Origin: Paraburkholderia sp. LEh10 | Lineage (GTDB): Bacteria > Pseudomonadota > Gammaproteobacteria > Burkholderiales > Burkholderiaceae | Length of the DNA: 45,058 nucleotides | Reading direction: 5' to 3' | Assembly: GCF_017814945.1 (NCBI RefSeq) | Contig: NZ_JAGIPX010000064.1 | Span: 1-45,058, forward strand | Made by a program: the position numbers and the translations under genes | In this document: positions 41,249-45,058 of the stretch, in pieces | Position numbering within the stretch: position 1 is the first letter of the stretch | How the letters are laid out: each line of letters starts with the position of its first letter | Notes under the pieces: generated by a model | Database searches by the model: none | Told to the model about the DNA's origin: nothing | The model's input: only the letters and a program-made list of their open reading frames with translations

Positions 41249-42646
41249 ATGATGGTACCTATGTTCGCAAAGAAGCTTCTGGATGTGATGGTGTTCCTGT
41301 CGTTCGTTATCCTGGCGTATTGCCTGTTTTCGGATGCCGGAGCGCAAACTTCCGCTGCACCGGTCACTGCGGCCGTTGCGGCCGCGCCACCCGCCGCGTC
41401 GACTGCACCGTTTTCCGTCGATTCGTCGAAGCTCAGCTCGGGCGATGCCGCCTGGATGCTGACCTCGACGGCCCTCGTGCTGTTCATGACGATCCCCGGT
41501 CTCGCGCTCTTCTACGCCGGCATGGTTCGCAAGAAGAACGTGCTTGCCACCGTCATGCAGAGCTTCGCGATCACCTGCATCGTGACGGTGATCTGGACGG
41601 TGATCGGCTACAGTCTCGCGTTCACGCCAGGCGGCTCGTTCGTCGGCGGCTTCTCGCGCGTGATGCTGCACGGCATGGCCTATATCAAGGGCGACAAGGC
41701 GACGACGCTCACCGTCAGCCACCTTGCGCCGACCATCCCGGAATCGGTCTACTTCGTCTACCAGATGACGTTCGCGATCATCACGCCGGCGCTGATTACC
41801 GGCGCGTTCGCGGACCGCATGAAGTTTTCCGCAATGCTGATCTTCATGACGCTGTGGTCGATCATCGTCTATTCGCCGATCGCGCACATGGTCTGGGAAC
41901 CGACGGGCTGGCTGGCTAGCGCGGGCATCCTCGACTTCGCGGGCGGCACGGTGGTGCACATCAACGCGGGTATCGCGGGCCTCGTCTGCTGTCTGGTGCT
42001 CGGCAAGCGTACCGGCTACGGCAAGGACTCGATGGCGCCGCACAACCTCGTGCTGACGATGATCGGTGCGTCGATGTTGTGGGTTGGCTGGTTCGGCTTC
42101 AACGCGGGTTCGGCAGTGGCCGCTGACGGCCGTGCCGGTTTCGCGATGATGACGACGCAGGTTGCAACGGCCATGGCCGCACTGGGCTGGATGTTTGCCG
42201 AATGGATCGCGAAGGGTAAGCCTTCGGTGCTCGGCATCGTGTCGGGCGCTCTGGCAGGTCTGGTTGCCATTACGCCGGCTTCGGGCTTCGTCGGCGTGGG
42301 CGGCGCGCTCGCCATCGGCCTGATCGCGGGCGTGGTGTGCTTCTGGTCGGCCACGTGGCTCAAGCACAAGATGGGCTACGACGATTCGCTCGACCCGTTC
42401 GGCGTGCACTGCATCGGCGGTATCGTCGGCGCGATCCTGACGGGTGTGTTCGCCGTCAAGGACATCGGCGGCGCGGACGGCAGCCTGCTGCTGCAGTCGA
42501 AGGGCATACTATTCACATTGGTCTACAGCGGCTGCGTGAGCTTCATCCTGTTGAAGATCGTCGACATGGTCGTGGGCCTACGTGTTACGGAGGAAGAGGA
42601 ACGCAAAGGGATCGATATTGCGCTTCACGGCGAACACGTCGTTTGA
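41249..42646 (+). CDS. amtB: Ammonium transporter AmtB
   Basis: A 465-residue inner-membrane ammonium channel. A signal-like first helix with a spacer of Ala/Pro (about 1-55) is followed by eleven membrane helices. Visible marks are GLALFYAGMVRKKNVL, the first pore histidine in SPIAHMVWEPTGWL, GGTVVHINAGIAGLV, and the second pore histidine in DPFGVHCIGGIVGAI. The C-terminal tail (VGLRVTEEEERKGIDIALHGE) is the PII-interacting region. The PII gene ends six bases upstream. The end overlaps TGATG with an alternative start of the glutaminase gene. The start could be either of two adjacent ATGs. Confidence 0.93.
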   Translation: MMVPMFAKKLLDVMVFLSFVILAYCLFSDAGAQTSAAPVTAAVAAAPPAASTAPFSVDSSKLSSGDAAWMLTSTALVLFMTIPGLALFYAGMVRKKNVLATVMQSFAITCIVTVIWTVIGYSLAFTPGGSFVGGFSRVMLHGMAYIKGDKATTLTVSHLAPTIPESVYFVYQMTFAIITPALITGAFADRMKFSAMLIFMTLWSIIVYSPIAHMVWEPTGWLASAGILDFAGGTVVHINAGIAGLVCCLVLGKRTGYGKDSMAPHNLVLTMIGASMLWVGWFGFNAGSAVAADGRAGFAMMTTQVATAMAALGWMFAEWIAKGKPSVLGIVSGALAGLVAITPASGFVGVGGALAIGLIAGVVCFWSATWLKHKMGYDDSLDPFGVHCIGGIVGAILTGVFAVKDIGGADGSLLLQSKGILFTLVYSGCVSFILLKIVDMVVGLRVTEEEERKGIDIALHGEHVV

Positions 42647-42657
42647 TGGAGCCAGCC

Positions 42658-44283
42658 ATGAACAAAGCATCCATCGTTGCCAGTCGGCGGTCACAGCGAC
42701 CTGAATCCGATCCTGGTCCGGACCCCGCGTCGCAAGCGTCGCAACCGTCACGAAAGTTGACGGAATCACCGGACCATGGGCTCTACAAGCTCTTTCTGGA
42801 AGCGGGGCAGACCGAGCTACCCGTCCAAGGTCTTACGGAACGATTGCGCGCCGCAGGTATTTTGAGCGATGACCCGCGCGCGAGGGAAATATTCGATCGC
42901 ATGGGTCAGGACAAGAACGCACGATCCATCGCAACCTCTAGCGAATTCAACGAACTGTTTGCCCTCAACCCCAGCCTTATCCGTCGTGTGGCAGAGGACT
43001 CACTCGTGATTCCGGATTGGGACGAATTCTGCAGGTCGATCGCACTCATCTTTCAGGAAGCGGCGAACGTGGTCGACGGGAAAGTCGCGGCCTATATCCC
43101 CGAGCTGGCAAGTGTCCCCGCCGAAAAGTTCGGACTCGGCATATGCAGCGTCGACGGGCAACGCGTGCACTACGGCGATGCGAAGGATCCGTTCAGCATC
43201 CAGTCCATTTCGAAGACAGTGAGCTATTGCCTTGCCTCCGAGGAAGTGGGGCCGCAGGCATTGCACGCACACATCGGCCGTGAGCCGAGCGGTCACTCCT
43301 TCAATGCCATCACGCTGGACCCAAAACGGCGCCCGCACAATCCAATGATCAATGCGGGCGCCATCGTCAGTTGCTCGCTGATCAAAAGCGAAAAGTCCGC
43401 GTCGGAGCGGTTCGCGCATGTGCTCGAGACCTGGAAGCGCCTGACGGCCGATGGCGACGTTTCGTTCAATAACACCGTATTCCTTTCGGAACGGGATTCG
43501 GCGGACCGGAATTTCGCACTGGCGTATTTCCTTCGGGAGAACGCGGCGTTCCCGAAGAACACGGGTATCTCGGCAACGCTGGACTTCTATTTCCAGTGCT
43601 GCTCGGTGGAAATGACATGCGAATCGATGGCCATTGCTGCCGCCACCCTTGCCAACGGCGGCGTCAACCCGCTGACGAATGAGCGGGTGTTTTCGATCGA
43701 AACGGTCAAGAACTGCCTCTCGCTCATGCATTCGTGCGGCATGTATGACTTTTCCGGCGAGTTCGCGTTCTTGATCGGTGTGCCGGCGAAATCGGGCGTC
43801 GGCGGCGGAATCATGGTTGTGGTTCCCGAAGTTCTGGGCTTTTGCGTCTGGTCGCCGCCACTTGACGAGCATGGCAATAGTGTCAGAGGCATCGAGTTTT
43901 GCAAGTTGCTGATGTCGAAATATTCGTTTCACAACTTCGACATTGTGACGGGCGCTGAGGGGGAAAAAGTAGATCCGACTCGCCGCAAGGTATCGGTCAG
44001 GAACGCACGAGTCGTGGACTTGTGCTGGGCGGCGGCGAAGGGGGACACGAAAGAAATCCAAAGACTCATCGCATCGGGTGTCGATATCAACGGCGCCGAT
44101 TACGACGGGCGAACCGCACTGCATCTCGCGGCGTCCGAGGGCCAGGCTGCTTCGGTGCAATACATCTTGCAGAACGGCGGGAAACGCGACGCAAAAGACA
44201 GATGGGGAAACACTCCGTTCGACGACGCCCAGCGCAGCGGGCATCTCGCCGTAGCGGAGATTTTTGAACACATTCAAGGATAG
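42658..44283 (+). CDS. glsA: Glutaminase with C-terminal ankyrin repeats (kidney-type architecture)
   Basis: A 541-residue serine-dependent glutaminase that releases ammonia from glutamine. Residues about 40-135 form a helical region starting GLYKLFLEAGQTELPVQGL, similar to the N-terminal bundle of animal KGA/GLS. The catalytic domain (about 140-430) has Ser183-x-x-Lys186 in QSISKTVSY, GHSFNAITL, PHNPMINAGAI, and Tyr363 in CGMYDFSGEFAF, then PAKSGVGGG. Two ankyrin repeats follow (about 449-540: VDLCWAAAKGDTKEIQRLI and GRTALHLAASEGQAASVQYIL). Most bacterial glutaminases are about 310 residues. The ATG at 42658 has TGGAG before it; an ATG at 42646 overlapping the amtB stop is also possible. Confidence 0.9.
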   Translation: MNKASIVASRRSQRPESDPGPDPASQASQPSRKLTESPDHGLYKLFLEAGQTELPVQGLTERLRAAGILSDDPRAREIFDRMGQDKNARSIATSSEFNELFALNPSLIRRVAEDSLVIPDWDEFCRSIALIFQEAANVVDGKVAAYIPELASVPAEKFGLGICSVDGQRVHYGDAKDPFSIQSISKTVSYCLASEEVGPQALHAHIGREPSGHSFNAITLDPKRRPHNPMINAGAIVSCSLIKSEKSASERFAHVLETWKRLTADGDVSFNNTVFLSERDSADRNFALAYFLRENAAFPKNTGISATLDFYFQCCSVEMTCESMAIAAATLANGGVNPLTNERVFSIETVKNCLSLMHSCGMYDFSGEFAFLIGVPAKSGVGGGIMVVVPEVLGFCVWSPPLDEHGNSVRGIEFCKLLMSKYSFHNFDIVTGAEGEKVDPTRRKVSVRNARVVDLCWAAAKGDTKEIQRLIASGVDINGADYDGRTALHLAASEGQAASVQYILQNGGKRDAKDRWGNTPFDDAQRSGHLAVAEIFEHIQG

Positions 44284-44285
44284 TC

Positions 44286-45058
44286 ATGATCTCGTCGGTT
44301 ATGAAATGGATCACCGATGACAAGATAAATTTCATCGATCTCCGCTTTACAGACACACGCGGCAAGGAGCAACACGTTTCGGTGCCGGTGTCGGCGTTCG
44401 ACGAAGAGAAGTTCAGGAGCGGCCATGCCTTTGACGGTTCCTCAATTGCCGGCTGGAAGGGCATCGAGGCGTCAGACATGCTGCTCGTGCCGGACGCGAA
44501 CACCGCCTTCATCGATCCGTTCTATGGAGAGTCGACCCTGGTGCTGACCTGCGACGTCGTCGAACCGGCTGACGGCAAGGGCTACGAGCGCGACCCGCGC
44601 TCGCTCGCGAAGCGCGCCGAAGCCTACCTGAAGAGCACGGGTCTCGGCGATACGGCCTTCTTCGGCCCGGAGCCGGAATTCTTCATTTTCGACTCGGTCC
44701 AGTGGAACACGGACCAGTCGGGCTGCTTCGTCAAGATCGGTTCGGAAGAAGCACCGTGGTCGTCGGGCAAGGAATTCGAAGGCGGCAACACGGGTCACCG
44801 TCCGGGCACGAAGGGCGGCTATTTCCCCGTCGCACCTGTCGACAAGTTCCAGGACATCCGTTCGGAGATTTGCTTGCTGCTCGAACAGATCGGCATTCCT
44901 GTTGAGGTTCACCACCACGAAGTGGCGGGCCAGGGCCAGAACGAAATCGGCACGAAATTCTCGACGCTGGTTCAGCGCGCCGACTGGACGCAGCAACTGA
45001 AGTACATCATCCACAACGTCGCGCACACGTACGGCAAGACGGCGACGTTCATGCCGAA
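44286..45058 (+). CDS. glnA: Glutamine synthetase type I, N-terminal part (cut by window edge)
   Basis: 257 codons are present. The N-terminal beta-grasp part has FIDLRFTDTRGKEQHVSVPV and FDGSSIAGWKGI; the catalytic part begins with FFGPEPEFFIFDSV (metal-binding glutamates) and VEVHHHEVAGQGQNEI. This matches proteobacterial GlnA closely. Ligation of ammonia to glutamate is thus coded two bases after a gene for the reverse breakdown. AAGGA before the ATG gives a good ribosome site; a second in-frame ATG at 44301 is close. It is probably a second GlnA copy, since the housekeeping one normally sits with ntrBC (inference). The adenylylation-site end lies outside the window. Confidence 0.92.
   Translation, partial: MISSVMKWITDDKINFIDLRFTDTRGKEQHVSVPVSAFDEEKFRSGHAFDGSSIAGWKGIEASDMLLVPDANTAFIDPFYGESTLVLTCDVVEPADGKGYERDPRSLAKRAEAYLKSTGLGDTAFFGPEPEFFIFDSVQWNTDQSGCFVKIGSEEAPWSSGKEFEGGNTGHRPGTKGGYFPVAPVDKFQDIRSEICLLLEQIGIPVEVHHHEVAGQGQNEIGTKFSTLVQRADWTQQLKYIIHNVAHTYGKTATFMP

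Noticed and set aside
1..45058. tRNA, rRNA, CRISPR arrays and intact insertion sequences
   Set aside because: I looked for cloverleaf T-arm patterns, regularly spaced repeats, and transposase motifs with terminal repeats and found none I could support by eye.

Overview
The window is high-GC DNA of a Burkholderiales bacterium, most like Paraburkholderia or Caballeronia (inferred from gene content: an intracellular PHB depolymerase, a DUF3563-type small protein, paired IclR/LysR regulators and hcnABC-like oxidases). Intact catabolic genes alternate with an unusually large number of decayed gene pieces. That fits an accessory region, a second chromosome or a megaplasmid better than a core chromosomal segment. 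I saw no rRNA, tRNA, CRISPR array or intact insertion sequence.

Region 1 (1-10.7 kb): the start of a Tat-exported sulfite-oxidase-family enzyme, a 1.2 kb stretch with no recognisable gene, then a catabolic unit. The unit has a cystathionine-gamma-synthase-family PLP enzyme convergent with an IclR regulator. Divergent from the regulator is a tightly coupled seven-gene operon: a spermidine/putrescine-type ABC importer (ATPase, two permeases, and the binding protein at the end) around a three-subunit 2Fe-2S/FAD amine oxidase of the HcnABC / opine oxidase / D-hydroxyproline dehydrogenase type. Imported substrate is probably an N-substituted amino acid, oxidised in the cytoplasm. ATTCC...GGAAT sites lie in the IclR/ABC intergenic region.

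Region 2 (10.7-23.2 kb): a phosphoesterase tail remnant, an NAD-dependent epimerase, a cyclase/TPR regulator remnant, a translationally coupled periplasmic sensor plus hybrid histidine kinase pair, PHB depolymerase phaZ, a TGS-domain GTPase beside an EF-P paralogue with Gln at the modification-loop tip, a small helical protein, an alpha/beta hydrolase and an ECF sigma factor.

Region 3 (23.5-32 kb): a GMC oxidoreductase divergent from a second IclR regulator, remnants of a 3-hydroxyisobutyrate-dehydrogenase-like gene and of a nitronate monooxygenase, an intact nitronate monooxygenase, a LysR regulator divergent from an SDR plus F420-reductase-like pair, and a second ECF sigma factor related to the first.

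Region 4 (32-40.4 kb) is the most rearranged. It has an alpha/beta hydrolase pseudogene, a cupin, a lytic transglycosylase remnant, a FecR protein, and then a scar where the first 22 codons of T6SS tssB join directly to the C-terminal end of tssH (clpV). Behind the scar are an intact TcdA/TcdB-type (GT44-like) glycosyltransferase, a likely T6SS effector, and a neighbour broken by two homopolymer frameshifts. An SDR without its catalytic Tyr/Lys, a DUF3563-like small gene and a stand-alone HHxxxDG acyltransferase follow.

Region 5 (40.9-45.06 kb): a compact nitrogen operon coding for a divergent PII protein lacking the T-loop tyrosine, an AmtB ammonium channel, a glutaminase with animal kidney-type architecture (helical N-terminus, catalytic domain, ankyrin repeats) and a type I glutamine synthetase cut by the window edge. 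It places glutamine breakdown, glutamine synthesis, ammonium transport and a sensor in one transcription unit.
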